A stretch of 64,000 bases of DNA, taken from assembly GCA_030549495.1 (NCBI GenBank), contig JAUIRK010000993.1, positions 789,501-853,500 of the forward strand, read 5' to 3'. The position numbers and the translations under genes were made by a program. Below the pieces are notes generated by a model. It saw only the letters and a list, made by a program, of their open reading frames with translations. It searched no databases and had not been told where the DNA came from. Below are positions 49,001 to 61,500 of this stretch, piece after piece (positions within the stretch are counted from its first letter, which is position 1; every line of letters starts with the position of its first letter). The DNA comes from Nectonema munidae (lineage: Eukaryota; Nematomorpha; Nectonematoida; Nectonematidae).

Positions 49001-49311
49001 TCTGCCTAAAACACTGGCAAGTTTAAAACAATTTTTTCAATTTTTTAATCAATGTGATTTAACGAGTTAAAACAAGAAAAGATTGGGATAGCGAGAAATC
49101 TTTTAGATGAAGGTAAAGGTAACGCACGCATTAGCAATAATAAAGGCATGAAGCTAGACATACCTATGGTACTTTCTTGAAATTCATAAAATTGACCTTT
49201 TCCAAATCTCAAAACCAAGCTCGACTTGCCAACAGCTGATTCTCCCAGAAGAACGAGCTTGCACTGATAGATTTTGGTGTTAGACTTGAAATTTGGATTA
49301 GAATTAGCCAT
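40077..49311 (-). CDS. Rab5: Rab5 small GTPase, 3 exons, 222 aa
   Basis: Exons are 49311-49164, 41929-41696 and 40363-40077, with GT-AG introns of 7.2 and 1.3 kb. All junctions are phase 1 and total 669 nt with the stop. Rab5 controls early endosome fusion and endocytic traffic as a membrane-bound GTP switch. Visible motifs: P-loop GESAVGKS, switch I region [35 protein letters not shown] (G3 and switch II), NKAD rebuilt across exons 2 and 3 (G4), and METSAK (G5). YRGAQAAI and the sequence around switch I are Rab5-specific. Oddly, the CC prenylation pair (SSQSSCCSG) is followed by 15 residues ending GANPPSQI, whereas Rab5 proteins normally end at or just after CC. No splice donor at the CC codons rescues a normal end. 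Confidence 0.93.
40430..40595. repeat. Fold-back repeat in Rab5 intron 2
   Basis: AAGTAATTTTAAACTACC (about 40455-40472) pairs with GGTAGTTTTATATCAAATTACTT (about 40527-40550, with a short bulge). Outside this, GCAGACGC pairs with GTTTGCGT and GATCC with TGATC. A diverged copy of one arm occurs at about 41365-41395. Confidence 0.55.
40713..40848. mobile_element. piggyBac-type MITE, subfamily B, long form
   Basis: TTAA on both sides, ends CCCTTTCTTGACCAG and CTGGTCACGAAAGGG. The palindrome GTATCAATATGATAC follows the left end. Three CGTCTGC-like motifs follow in mutated form (CTCGTATGC, ATCTCTGC, ACCGTCTGA). It lies in Rab5 intron 2. Confidence 0.85.
41930..42000. mobile_element. hAT-type terminus next to the Rab5 exon 2 acceptor
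   Basis: CAGTGTTTCTCAAACTTTTC starts at 41957 and is a typical hAT left end. It begins 28 bp from the first base of exon 2. The partner end is not obvious; CAGTGGTTGAGAAAC at about 48313 is another lone end of this type in the same intron. Confidence 0.4.
42056..43644 (+). mobile_element. IS630/Tc1/mariner-type element with multi-unit terminal repeats
   Basis: The ends are inverted copies flanked by TA: left TACCTTTTCAAGTTCATTATG, right complement TATCTTTTCAAGTTCATTATG. Inside each end the unit AAGTTCATTATGAGAATAGT is repeated in tandem, about four times on the left (42065-42152) and three to four on the right (43561-43640). Such repeated subterminal units are likely transposase binding sites. 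The element is 1.59 kb, sits in Rab5 intron 1 opposite to the gene, and carries one transposase region. Confidence 0.85.
42376..43385 (+). pseudogene. IS630/Tc1-type transposase, broken
   Basis: ATG at 42376 ([20 protein letters not shown]). A helix-turn-helix part with [16 protein letters not shown] lies in another frame at about 42475-42590, and the main frame 42582-43385 carries the rest. The catalytic core shows [20 protein letters not shown], then [13 protein letters not shown], then [20 protein letters not shown]. The first two blocks hold the expected Asp residues. In the third, where the family normally has Glu or Asp (NPIE or NPID), a Gly (GGA) is found. With at least two frame changes upstream and this substitution the copy is inactive. 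Confidence 0.75.
44225..44665. mobile_element. MITE with long G and C tracts at its two ends
   Basis: Starts CAGGGGCGGATCTAG and ends TTAAATCCGCCAGTG. TTTGA flanks both sides (44220-44224 and 44666-44670). Just inside the left end is a run of about 16 G, and inside the right end a run of about 19 C, so the tracts are complementary. The interior is AT-rich and non-coding. It lies in Rab5 intron 1. Confidence 0.65.
45095..47310 (+). mobile_element. CR1/Jockey-like LINE remnant in Rab5 intron 1
   Basis: The left part shows the end of ORF1 (KKRKCRF then a decayed knuckle). The frame 45198-45707 is an endonuclease N-terminus: [33 protein letters not shown] and [14 protein letters not shown]. Further right, decayed reverse transcriptase sequence is visible near 46740-47030 ([23 protein letters not shown]). 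Stops are frequent and the rest of the reverse transcriptase is missing. The right boundary is uncertain. Transcription of the LINE would oppose Rab5. Confidence 0.6.
47320..47415 (+). other. Short coding-like segment of unknown origin
   Basis: A frame ending at 47411 reads [20 protein letters not shown], then KIRDLFI and stop, and its base composition is richer in G/C than its surroundings. TGGGP-type segments occur in proteins of some DNA transposons, but no other part is seen here. Confidence 0.25.
48065..48240. promoter_or_regulatory. Cluster of AGATGGCGCT motifs, possible CTCF-like sites
   Basis: AGATGGCGCT occurs at 48117-48126 and 48181-48190, with related GTGGCGCTTG (48093-48102) and TAGCGCTCTT (48071-48080). 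The core resembles animal CTCF binding cores. The cluster is in Rab5 intron 1, about 1 kb from exon 1. It could instead be part of a transposon end. Confidence 0.3.
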
Positions 49312-49846
49312 TTATGATACCTAATTGCGTTCGTTTAAAAAATAAAGCATAAAAGAAAACTACAGTTAAATAAGGATTTACCCAAAACGTAACTTAGTTT
49401 CGGCCCAAAAGATACAAAAAATTTATTTTATATTAGTCTAGCCTATGCCCAAAAGTGCACGATACAAAACAAGAGGTTAAAGGGTTACGATTAGAATTCC
49501 TTTTACAATGTTTTGAAGAGCTCATTTCAATTCAGAACTAAAATGCTCTATTTTGCTTTTGTATATCCTAGTGATGTACCGATACTTTAATATATTAAAC
49601 TATATTGACTACATGACTTTTCACTGGTTTACAAACATCAAAATAAAATGTTCTAATACAATATATTTTTATTGTTGTAAGAACATAAGCTTCTCTCCAT
49701 TGCCTCATTTTAAATTTAAAAAAGGTATAAATAAAAAAAAAACTAGATAGAAGTATTGTAAAAAATTTTAAATTATAGAGAATTCCAGTATTTATTATAA
49801 CTTAGTTTTTTTCGTACGTAATATTGAATAGTAATGTATTGTATGC
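49312..49846. other. Upstream region of Rab5
   Basis: The likely promoter and 5' UTR of Rab5 lie here, since the ATG is in the first coding exon. No clear TATA box or initiator can be singled out in the AT-rich sequence. Confidence 0.35.
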
Positions 49847-49854
49847 CAGCATAG

Positions 49855-50018
49855 CAGGGGCGTAGCCAGAGGGGAGGCAGTGCCCCCCCCCCCCAAATAC
49901 CAAATATTTTTACTACTTAATTAAAGTTCTTTTTTTATTTCCAATATGCTTGCCCCCCTAAATTCCTTGCATGCCCCCCCCCCCCCCCACCAACTTCCAT
50001 TTTTTGGCTACGCCACTG
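49855..50018. mobile_element. hAT MITE with 8-bp target duplication and G/C tracts
   Basis: CAGCATAG flanks both sides (49847-49854 and 50019-50026). The element starts CAGGGGCGTAGCCAGAGGGG and ends TTTTGGCTACGCCACTG. It contains two C tracts. A decayed relative is at 25084-25215. Confidence 0.85.
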
Positions 50019-50029
50019 CAGCATAGTCA

Positions 50030-51160
50030 TTGTAGTAAAACTAAGTAAGATAATCACCACAGTCAAACAAACTGGTTTAGAGAAAATAAGGCCTCAGTTC
50101 AATATTAATATCAATACATTTATTTAGAGGCCGAAATGTTTCGAGACCAAATTGTTCAGAAGCCGAATTGACCTATTTCCGTGTAAACTTTGTACAAGCT
50201 CAGTTATAAGCATATATCTTACATGTAACTTTATTGTACAAAATTATATTTATATATTTCTACGGCGTTATACAATGGATAATTTAGTATCACTCTAGTT
50301 GTCGTTTTTTATATAAAAAAAAAAGCAATATTGAATACAAAAAACATTTTATACACTATCATAAGCATGAAATATCTTAAATCTTAAAATATTTTTCAAT
50401 ATTTAAAAATTAATCCGATTTTTCGATTCTACGTTGAGAACTGTAATCATATTATGACACTTAAAAAAATTAAGTTAAATTTCCTGTTTCCATAAATAAT
50501 GATTGAATTTGTAATCATTGTCAAGTTTCATAAAATAATTATTTATGTAATTAAAATTAATCAAAAATTATATAAGAATATAATATATATTAAAACGCAC
50601 TCTTTCTAACAAGGCAAGAATATTTAACGTATAAAACAAATCATAATTTAATTCATAAACATCAATAAATAGAGTAGGGATTTTAAAATATATTTAAATT
50701 AATTTTTCATAGAAAATATCCTAATTATAAGAAATAAATTAATTCACCATTAATTAAAGGGAGTAAATAGAAATAAATTATACAAATTTTTTTTTATAAA
50801 ATTTTGACAATATTTAAAGTTTTAATTAAAATTAAGGAATTAGAAAAAAATTTATAATATAGCAAATCTTTGATTGGTTATATGAAAGTAGCTTCAACCG
50901 TTTAGATTCTATTATGCTTGAGGATGATTAGGAAAGAAAGAAAGAAATTTATTAGCATACACATGTTTGTTGTTAAATAACAATCAAAGTATTTCACAAA
51001 ATTACAAATTATTATAAAAAGTAAAAACCGTTTGTGTAGCTTTTCCCATACAAAGACTAATCAAAGTCGCTGCAGTGTGTAACGATTTTATACATAAAAC
51101 CATTTTACAAAATTTCAACATTTATTTAATGAGTTTACTATTTTTATTTAATATAAAAAT
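50030..51160. other. AT-rich intergenic DNA, no gene seen
   Basis: Very AT-rich with stops in all frames. A short GAAA repeat (about 50931-50948) is the only pattern. Confidence 0.45.
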
Positions 51161-51162
51161 AA

Positions 51163-51880
51163 TCATGGTTGAAATATAATTTTATTTATATAAATTATAT
51201 TGAGTGAGTGAGTGAGGAAATCTCTAAGCACTTTCCAGCTTTGGCTGATATGCTTGCAGGTTGCAAGATTTTGGGATTTGATGATTGCGTGGAGTCTAGT
51301 TGAAGAAAATTCTGGAATTCTAGGAGAAAAAATTGTATGTAGTATTTGTGTTCGGTATATAAAGTAAAGGATGATAAGAATATAATTAATTAAAAGATAT
51401 GGATGGAATATGATTTTGGTGTGCGATAAGGATTGGTTCAATTTTGTTAATTAAAATAGAGATTTCTTGAAGTATAATTGGATTTTGTAAAAAGTCATAG
51501 AGAAGTAGGAGGTTCGTTAAAGTCTAGTTTACAGAAGTTAAGTAGTTTAACACGTAAATCGTGAAAAATTGGGCAGAGAATTATGTGTAGGGGTGTTTCG
51601 ATATAGGGGCAACTAAATCTACATAACGAATTGGTGTGAAGTTTGAATCTATTGAAGTAGGAATAGTATATTTTTGTTGTTAATGGCAAAGTTAATCAAG
51701 GGTGTTGCAAAATTAAGAGATGACCATGTGTTCAGTATAAATGCATGTGCGGCTTTAATGATAGTGGATAAAGGAAGATAAGGTAAGATAAAAGAATACG
51801 TGTTTGAAGGTTATGTTTTAGATAGTCTGTTAACACTATTGTTTTCAGTGCAAGTGGAGTGTGCGGGATATGTTGATATG
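51163..51880 (-). mobile_element. R1/LOA-like LINE 3' fragment
   Basis: The minus strand has TTKIYYSYFNRFKLHTNSLC then RFSCPYIETPLHIILCP, the C-terminal CCHC finger also seen in the 16950-21690 element, followed by WKVLRDFLTHSLN near the 3' end. Upstream (51690-51880) decayed C-terminal sequence is still recognisable. It is 5'-truncated and broken. Confidence 0.6.
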
Positions 51881-52469
51881 ATGTAATATAAATTATATTA
51901 ACAAAAATGAAATAAAATATATATAAATATTTTTAAGAGATATTTTAAAGAGAAAAATATATATATATATAGAGGGGTTTTGTTTTGAATGTGATGCATT
52001 AATTGACATTAAAAAGTGACAGGAAAAGCAATTTGCTAAAGTACATGGCCTATCATATAGCTCTGATAATTTCTTTTTGATGCAGCTTTTAAAAGAGTAT
52101 TTTAATTGCGCCAATTCTATGATATTAATATTTTCAGTGTTTTCTAATAAATCTATGATTTTCTGCCTTATGTCTTGTTTGCATTTTTTGATTTATGTCT
52201 TGGATGAAAGTAACTAAATTTTGCTCTAGTATTATAATTGTGTACTTTTTTAATTAAACATTAGTTTATTCGAGAAGTCTATAAGAACAAAACCATGAAT
52301 AATATCGTAGTAAAAATTCATTAATTTATACTTATAGATGTCCTGCATTTTCAAAACATTAGTTAAATAGAATTTACTGCTGGTATGTGCATTATATTTC
52401 AGATTTAAGGTTAATTTTTTTTTTAAAATAAATATTCTATTAAGATTAACGTGATCTCAATTTACTAGA

Positions 52470-53640
52470 GATTAATTTAAAATTCATAAAACTAAGGATT
52501 TATACGCAATAGGTTTTATTTTTACAAGAAGATGATTCCAACTTCTGAATTTAGCAAGTAAATAACTCAATTTATTACAGACTGTGTCAACTTGTGCGTT
52601 CCATAGAAGTCTATTGTCAAATATAGAGCCTAAAAAACACAACTTTTCCAACAACTCAAGTACATGATTATTAATTTTTACACTATGATAAAACGAGATT
52701 TTTTTCTCTGATAACAACATTCCTTTTGATTTTTCATAGTTCAGTAATAATTGATAAAATTCCTACCCCTTTTATTTATTATTTCGATGCTTTAAAATTT
52801 TTCAACATTGAAGATGAGAACTATGTCATCTGCAAATACTAGAGCTTTACAGAGATCTCTGTTTATGACTTTGATTGTTTCATTTATATATATGATAAAC
52901 AGAAGTGGACGAAGAGAAGATCCCTGAGGTACTAGTAATTATCAGAAAAACTATTATTTAAAAAACAGAAAATTTCCTATTATTTAAAAAGCTTCTAATT
53001 AAATCTATAGCGGATTGATCATTTTTATAGCAATTAAGCTCTCTTAATAAAAAATCATGATATACACAATCAAAAGCAGCTTTGAGATCCAAAAATATGC
53101 TCAATGAGTAAAAATTATTGTTCAATGTTTTTAAGCTTGGGAAAACCAAATTGAAAATAAATAAAAAAGAAATTATATTCAAAATAATTATACAACTGAT
53201 TATAAAGGATTTTCTCTAGTATTTTGGAAAAGACCGGCACTATACACACGGGTTTGTAGTTTTCTAATTAAGATTTTTTACCTCTTTTATTTGCTATCGG
53301 AACTATTTTACCTACCTTAAAGCCATCTGAAAATGTACCTAGAGATATGCATTTGTTATATAATATTTAAAGCGGTTGACTAAAGTGTTTATTATTATTT
53401 TTACTATTTTATCTGAAAAACCATATCATTATATGTAATTTTTAAAATTTAAATAATCTATTGTAATCATCACTATCAGTTTTAGGACTAAGGGAAGTAA
53501 TATCACTATTTTTTAGCAGAATATTTATTTTATCTTTGAAATGCATTGCAATGATTCTATTTTCATTATTTGCTTTTTCTTTAATGATCCCTAAAGAGAT
53601 CCCTTTGAGAGAGTTCTTTTATAACGCAAGATTATTTTAA
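52470..53640 (-). mobile_element. CR1/Jockey-like reverse transcriptase fragment
   Basis: Minus-strand pieces in order: FSDGFKVGKIVPIANKRGKK and NYKPVCIVPVFSKILEKILY (about 53330-53210), SIFLDLKAAFDCVYHDFLL (53182-52958), decayed palm sequence with FADD-like ALVFADDIVL (about 52850-52815), and LEKLCFLGSIFDNRLLWNAQ (52720-52484). It has many stops. No ORF1 or endonuclease is found upstream. Confidence 0.6.
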
Positions 53641-54640
53641 TTTTATATTTACTTTTTATACATACCATAGACATCCTACCCACACACATAGCCCATTCTA
53701 ATAACTAAATCTGTCATATTTTAAAAAAATTTCTAGCTTTCCTTTATTTTTTTTTACCCTCACAACTATGAAAAACAAACCCATACAATCTATACAAACG
53801 AAACCCCCCCTCTCCCCCCCCCCCCCCCCCCCCCACACCTAAACGACCATATCCTGAAATCAAATCTAAAACCCTAAAAACCTGAACTGCTATTCAGGTT
53901 TTTATTGATTTACTTACCATCTGAAAATATGAATAGGGCTTTAGAAGATAAAATTGAAGTCAGAGTAAAAAAAATGTAAAAAATAACACAAAATAATAAC
54001 AGAAAACTTTCTAGGTTTTTCAAGCCATACTTAACTTAAAATGGAATGAAAACAAAGTCTGCATTTCTAAAGAAATAAATAATTAATATCAGGATTAAAA
54101 GCAAAATAGAAGTTGTAAAACTAATACCGTATATTTTTTATGGGTAGCCATCCCTTGACATACTTTTTTGTCGAATTTAATGAGTGGGTAAATGCCCCGC
54201 CCCCTTGGTTGAACCCCTAGTTTTACTATGATCTTTAAACGTTGGGTCATTTTCACATTTAAATGCGATTGATATTCCGGTAGAAATCAATGAAAAAGCT
54301 TTCTATGGCAACAATCTCCTTATGATACTAGAAATGTTTTTCTAAATTTGAAAAAATTAAGCTAGTTTTTTGGAGTGTGAAAGGTGATGATAAATAAGGT
54401 ATATGATAGTTGTTGTTAGCCCCTACGTTATACTATTGCGTTATTAGTGTAATCAATCAGTTCAAAAAAAGAAAACAAATTTATTTGAACTGAGAAAGTA
54501 TATTGATCGCTAGAAAATACTCACACGGAAAAATATAGAATTTTTATTACACTTTGACAGCAGTAGCGATGAGTAGGTGTATTTTCAGCCAACCTACATA
54601 AAAGCCACCGTTAGGTACTTTATGTGTAGGCTTCTACTTT
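53640..54640. other. AT-rich intergenic DNA with a long C tract
   Basis: A tract of over 25 nearly uninterrupted C lies at about 53805-53835. No coding region is seen. Confidence 0.4.
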
Positions 54641-54960
54641 TGGCTTTGTTATATAAATATATGTTTAAATTCCAAGCTTCAGCCAGATAGTTTTCCCACT
54701 TAACGAGCAAGTTAACTACATAGCATGGCTTGGACTATAAATGAATAGGTTGTTGTATGGATGTGTGGACAGTTGGTGTGTGTTGTGTATGTATTGATTG
54801 AAAAGTAGACAGAGAGGATTCGTATGTGTTTTTGGATCAATTTTTTGAAGATACTTACGAAGTAACGGTGATTTGTTAGCTCTAAGTTTTGCAAGTGTGT
54901 GCCTTGTTTTGATTGGCAGTGTTTTTCTGATGTATCAATTTTTTGTGGAAAAATGTTTGT
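54640..54960 (-). mobile_element. LINE C-terminal fragment, same module as 8885-9700
   Basis: In combined minus-strand frames one reads TLAKLRANKSPLLRKYLQKI, DPKTHTNPLC and CPHIHTT, the same order as AQLRSG..YxxRI..CPxC..HTxxHLxxCP in the copy at 8885-9700. It ends near WxxYLAEAWNL (about 54645). Decayed and 5'-truncated. Confidence 0.5.
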
Positions 54961-55557
54961 GACTTTATTAGGTTAAAGTGTAGAAGGAGAGTTGTCACTT
55001 TATGTGTGTAAATTATATTGTTGACATTTGCTTGATTTTGATTATCTTCTTTATTTTGACAGGTGTTATAAAGGATGAAGTTATCTTCATATATCGTATT
55101 TTACATGCGTCTTTATGGTTTTGTAGGTATATGGAATTAAAAGTAAGCAATAATCAATTTTTATTTGAAATAATATATAGAAAACCTGAGAAAATATTTA
55201 CAGTTTATGACAAAAAGCAGCAAAACACTTTAAATTGAGTACAAAATAATATTGTGTTTTTAGTGGAGAAGAATAAGTATAATATAAGTATTAATAAAAT
55301 AATAACTAGAAGAGAGCAGCGGAATAACATCGTTAAATATACAACGTAGATAAGGTATATGCATACATATAAATATAAATATAAACTTTTAAAATATCTC
55401 TTCGAACCAATTATATCAATGATACTATTAATACTAAGGCATAATATGAAAAATGAAGAGATATATGATGCGCGAGTGTATAAGTGCATGGGATTAGGTA
55501 TATTGCGTTGGACAAGAAAATTTTTCCAAAGAAAAATGACATTTATGAATGGGCGAG
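54961..55557. other. Presumed 3' UTR and flank of the CHD7-like gene
   Basis: No coding region. AATAAA on the minus strand at 55160-55165, about 390 bases after the stop codon, is a possible polyadenylation signal. Confidence 0.35.
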
Positions 55558-58500
55558 TTATAAACTTTCACTTTTAACCGTTTTAATTTTACTCACTATA
55601 CTTTCTAATTTTTTGCCAGATCTCAGCTTTTTAGATCTGGGATTGTCACTCGCGCTACAATTTTGAGAAAATTGATTGTGATGAAGGGTCGTGTGAAGAA
55701 GAGATGGAGGTGAATACACTTTTTTCACTTCTTTAAAGGAGGTTGTTGCATTGCTGTCAGACGTGTTCTTAGTGGACTTGTAGGACGACGGTAGCGTAGC
55801 GTTCTGTTGATGAAGTGGCGTTTCATATGTAGAGGAGTTTTTTGAGAAGTTTGGTTGGTGCTGCTTATTACTTTTATTGTTATTATTCGAGTGCGTTGAT
55901 TTTGTTGAAGCGTTAAAGGAAGGAGGTTGAAAGGGAAAGGGTAGGGGAAGGTTGGGGTTGAAGCCGGTTGTTATGGCGGCGAGAGCTGCAAGTTGATTCA
56001 AGTCGGTAGGATGAAGAGAAGAGGGAAATTGACCAGAACTGAGCGCAGATAAGAGGTGTGTTGCTAAGAATGGATTGTAGAGCATTGGATTTGAAGTGGG
56101 CGAGAGAAAAGGATTGACAAGGGAGGGGTCATTTTTGTTTGCACTAGCAGCAACGTCACTGCTGTTATGGTGTGTATTTTCGCTTTGGTTACTATTAGTA
56201 TTATTATTATTGCTAATGAAGCAACCACTACCTACAGACGATGAGGGAAGTGGCATCATTTTAGCTTTTTTAGAAAAGTTATGATGATGACTATCAGCAT
56301 TATTAGAAGTGGGCAGAGAAGGGGTAGGTCTTTTGCTCACGCTTTGGTTGCTCTTTTTATGAAATTGTTGATGAGATTCACTTGGATGGAGCATAGCATT
56401 TTCATTTTTTGAGAGTTTCTTTGAAGAAAGAGTTGGAGTAGAATTTACTTTTAGATCTAAATGCTGTGGTTGTTTTTGTTGTTGTAACAAACCAGAGTTA
56501 AGATCACGAAAAGAAGATAATGCTGCAAGATTTAGTAATGGATTAAAAGGAGAAAATGCTGTAGAAGTTGGAAAATTAAGGCCAGGTATAGGTGGTAAGC
56601 CAAAAGGCATTAGGGAATTCGGTAAAAAAGATTGTAGATTCGGTTTACTACTCGCTGATGATATTAATTGTGAAGATGATAATGTTGGCAAGGGGTTGTT
56701 TTGTGAAGGATGATGATGATGATGATGAAGTTGTTTCTGGGAAGTTAGGTGTTCGTTTTGATTGGTTGATGGTGATGAATCTGAAGAGTTGTTTGGTTTA
56801 ATATTTTGGTTAAAGAGACAAGGTCTTCCGCGTTTACGCTCTAAACTACTGCCATTTATACGATGCACGAGTCGAGGCGGTAAAACTCCAGACTTTTGAA
56901 CAACCAGCTGCCATTTAGCATCGATATCGTATGTGTCATTTTTGTCGAGAAATTCTACCAAAACTTTGAGCGGAGGAGCCTTATCACCAGTAAGCTTACG
57001 GCCTGTCACTCTGTCGATAACAGAGATTGGCTCCAAACCAGTCAGATTATCCAGATCAACGCGAAATGGATCACTTTTTGGCTTTCTTGTTCGGGGGCGA
57101 TAGGAGTTAACACCTTCATTGTAAGAATACAGTTCGTTATCAATAACACATCTATTGACACTTGCATTGCTGATAGAATCTGCAACAGAAGCCGTTTCTA
57201 CCACGTAATTTGGATGGATTAGCAACCAAGCTGATAAATCTTTTCTTTTCGGAGCTTCTTGCCCACTCAAAACACTTCCATTTTCAACATTTATTACATT
57301 AACACGATCACACTCCTCATCTTAAACAAAAAAGACATTAAAACTAAAAGATCTAACAACTAGTTCTAAGAATATGGCCCCTTGATTTCCGTAGCAGAGT
57401 TAAGGAATTCAATCAAGCGAGTCCAAAACTTTTTTTATAGAACATAAAATAAAGTAGCTATGGCTACTGACTGGATCGATGTGTGATTAAAGAAATTCCA
57501 GAGACCTTATAAAACGTAACACAAAACCCCTCTTAAGGAACACCTCGTTTTAAGGAATAGTTTGTCCCGAATTCTTCCTATCTTTTAACATTTAGGCCAG
57601 CCCCTCCTTAAAGAACCACTCTTCTATGAACAGCGAACACTTTTTCAAGTCTAAGATGGCACTTTTTATTGTTTTGAACCTCCCATTAAGGAACACACTA
57701 TATAGTTTTATCATCAATCATATTCCCAATATTACTATCTTTACGAATAAATACGCAAGCATATATCCCTTTGATAATATCCTTTTTCAATGTTTTGCTT
57801 CTCACTAAGGAACATATCATCAATCATATTCAGAATATTACTGTCTTTACTTATAAATACGCAAGTTTCTCTTCAGTATTGTTTAATTTTTTCATTGTTT
57901 TGTACCTCTCATTAATTATTATTATAAGTAACACACAATATTTTATTATCAATCATAATTACTTCAGTCTAGCATATTTTACTCTAGTATTGTTTACCTT
58001 TCCACTTTCAAGATGTCTAAATCACGAAATTTGTTTATCTTTTTCTGAAAAGTTAAAAGTTCTTAAAGAAAGTGAAGGTTCGAGCCAAAGAAATGTAGCA
58101 GCAAAATTTGGTATATCAGTTGGTGTTATCAACAGAATTGTAAAAAACAAAAAAAACATTAGAGTGTTTGGCTGATGACAATTTCAATCCTTCAGCAAAA
58201 AGATTGAAGACATCAAACTCTAATGGTAATGTTAACGACCGGTTTTGGGATTGCCGCAAGAGCCAAGAATATTCCAATTTCTGGCCCCATTTTGCAAGAA
58301 AAAAAGCGTTGGCAATAGCTAAAAAACTGGGTTTTAATGATTTCAAAGCGTCAAATGGCTGGTTTGATAGATTCCGTACAAAAAAAAACATTAACTTCAA
58401 AGTGCTAACTGGTGAAACTGCGGGTGTGGATTAGAACATTGTGTCCACATGGAAACTAAGAATTGACTCGCTCACGGATGAGTACAGTGCTGATAATATT

Positions 58501-61500
58501 TTTAATTGCGATGAGACAGGCTTGTTTTACAAGGCGTTACCTAAAAAGTCTCTTGTATAGAAGGGAGAAACTAGTCATGGGACAAAACTTCACAAGAACG
58601 TTTGACAGTTCTTCTTGCTACAAACATATCAGGAACGGAAAAATTAAAGCCACTGGTTATTGGCTATTCCAAAAAACCTAGATGTTTCAGAAATGGCAAA
58701 GACTATGCAACTCTGCCTGTAGATTGGCGTTACAGTAGAAAGGCCTGGATGAATGCCCAGTTGTTTAAGGAATGGCTTAAAGACCTAAACAAGAGTATGA
58801 AAAGGAAGAGAAAGATTTTACTGTTTGTTGATAATGCCCCAAGTCATTATAACATCCACCTACCTTATGTTGAAGTAAAGTTTTTTCCAGCAAATTGTAC
58901 TTCAGAGTTGCAACCCATGGATCAGAGTATCATCAAGACTGTCAAGTGTGGCTATCGAAAGAGGTTTTTGAGATACCTGATTGCCAAAATTTCCACCGCT
59001 GGCACCTGTCAAGAGGGTGTAAATGGAAAAAATGTTATGGATGCTAATCAGTGGATAGCTCAAGCTTGGGCAGATTTTACACGGGAAACGATACAAAAGT
59101 GTTTCTCAAGATGTGGCTTTAAATTTGTTGAAGGATTTGAAGACCAGAAAAAAGAAAAGTTTGGTGAAGAGTTCGAGCATCTAATGATGAACCTGACACA
59201 CTTGCATGAAACTAAAAGATGTTCTGCTGAAGAATATGTTGATGTAGAGACAAATTTTCAAGTTCATGTTTTTGATGTGGACGAATGGGAAGAGGAACTC
59301 ATATCGCTCAATTCAAATAAGGTAGCAACAGAAGAATACACATAAAATACGATTGATGAAGCTGAAAAAAGTCCTCCAACAAATGATGAAGTGATAAAAG
59401 CATTGGCAGTACTGAAACGTTTCAGTCACTTTAACTCAAATGTAATTTACACCGTGTCCAACACAGAGACAGTCATAAACAAAATTATCACAGAAAAAAA
59501 GCTTAAAAAAACAGACTTGCATAAAAGACTATTTTATGCATCATGTACATGATTAATATTGAATAATACTGATTAGGAATAAATAAATATTTTAATAAAT
59601 TGTTTTTATCATTGAAATTGTGTTTATTATTCCATACAACTGGCTAAGTCAGTTTGAAAATTCATGCCTCCTCATTAGGAACACCCCTCATTAAGGAACG
59701 TTTTGGTAAATTCCCAAAAGTGCTTCTTAAAGAGGGGTTTCACTGTATATTTAAAAAATATAGAGTGGTACAAAGAACACCTAAAAAAAACTGCATAGTC
59801 TAGTCTAAAGAAATTAAAGAAACAAATGTTTAAAAATAATTTCATCATGAAAAATAATTAGATTATTAAAATTATAACTCTACTAATCAGATGTTAAAAT
59901 TTAGCATGAAAATTTTTTGAGGCCGTAATATTCACCTGGACACGACTAGAAAAACAAAGGGATCGCATAGAACTCCTAACCTTTTTCAAAAGCATTTTTA
60001 GTTAAAAAGAAATATTTTCAAGACGCAAGCTTTTTAGACACTAAATATTAATAAAATTTATTTTGTTAAAGGAAATTTTATTTGCACTTTTTATTATTAC
60101 CAGCTAAATTATTATTGGAGTGCTCCAAAACTGGTTAATGAAAACTTTCATCAGTTTTTGGATTGTATTCTTTTTCAAAGTACGTTTAATGTATATGCAA
60201 AAGCGCATAATGTTTTAGACAAGATTTTTAGTTATAAGAAATTTCTGAACCAAATGAAAAGAAAAATACATAATCAAAATTTAACTATACAAGGAAATAG
60301 TTAGAAACAAAAATAATTTCATTATTTTAACATATGCTAGCGTGAAAAAGTTGGCGTGGTTGGTTTTGCCCTTACATTACGGTTGACAGATTTTTACACT
60401 ATTTTAAAGATGTATACAGACAAAATAATGGTATTGAAATAACTCAAAAACAAAAATTCCCATTTCTTACAAAAAAAATATATATGAAAAATACTTTGAA
60501 ATGAGTTTTTATCCCAAAAAAAGAAATAAAAAATCACATTTGCAGGCAATTTTTTTCAAACTCCTTTTTTGGCATATAAAATTAGTTAATGAAAAATTGG
60601 GATTCTTCTAACTCCGTAGCAAGCGATTCCTTTACGTGATGGTAAAAGCCATCTTGGAACACAGGAATATCTAGGAATCCAATCTTACATGCTTTTAATG
60701 TAATTCTTACATTTTTCAATGTTATCTTGCGGGCCAGATACTTGACATGCCTGCTTTAGATGACGCAGTGCAGTTTCATGCTTTGAATTTTAAATTTTAA
60801 AATAAAGGAGATGCAAAAATGCATTAATGAAAAGAAATTACTTTTGTGCAACGCCAAAATTAGTTAGGGGTGCAAGTTAACCCCTACACTCCTTTGTTCC
60901 TAAATCTATGCCTGCATATATGATCTATATCACGGTATATGGAGATACAAGTCAGGTTTGTATTAAAATTAGGAGGCGCTCCATCTTATATTATTAACAA
61001 GATAGTAAAACACCAATACTTTGGTATAATTGATGTTGTTGACGAAGTATCACAGACATTTCCTCCGGGATCACGAGTTGATTTTTTTTCTTGCGACCAC
61101 GAAACTTCGGACTCGAGGTTGAACTTCCTTCACGTTCTCCATTTTCACAATTATTGAAAAGTGGAGTGGATGAGTAAGCGTGGAGAGAAGGTGGAGAAGA
61201 AGGCTGATTTATTTTTTCCCGAGAAGTATTCAGGATTAAATTTAATGATGACAAGGATTTAGGCTTTATTTTTTCTGAAATAAGAATTCAGTGGCGAATT
61301 ATAAACAGTTTATCATTTAATATAAATAAATATAACATGGGCGCAAATATATTCCAAGGGAGGTGACCTATAATTTCGAATTTTATACCATCAAAAGATT
61401 TGTTTGGCTCGTGAGTAGACTTACTATATTACTTTACTTGTTTTACAATTGAATTTCAGACAGAAATTCTTAAAAAATAAATATAATTTTAAGGATGTGC

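Noticed and set aside
55205-55489. 94-codon minus-strand frame rich in Ile, Leu, Tyr
   Set aside because: Composition follows the AT-rich sequence; it lies in the presumed 3' region of the CHD7-like gene.
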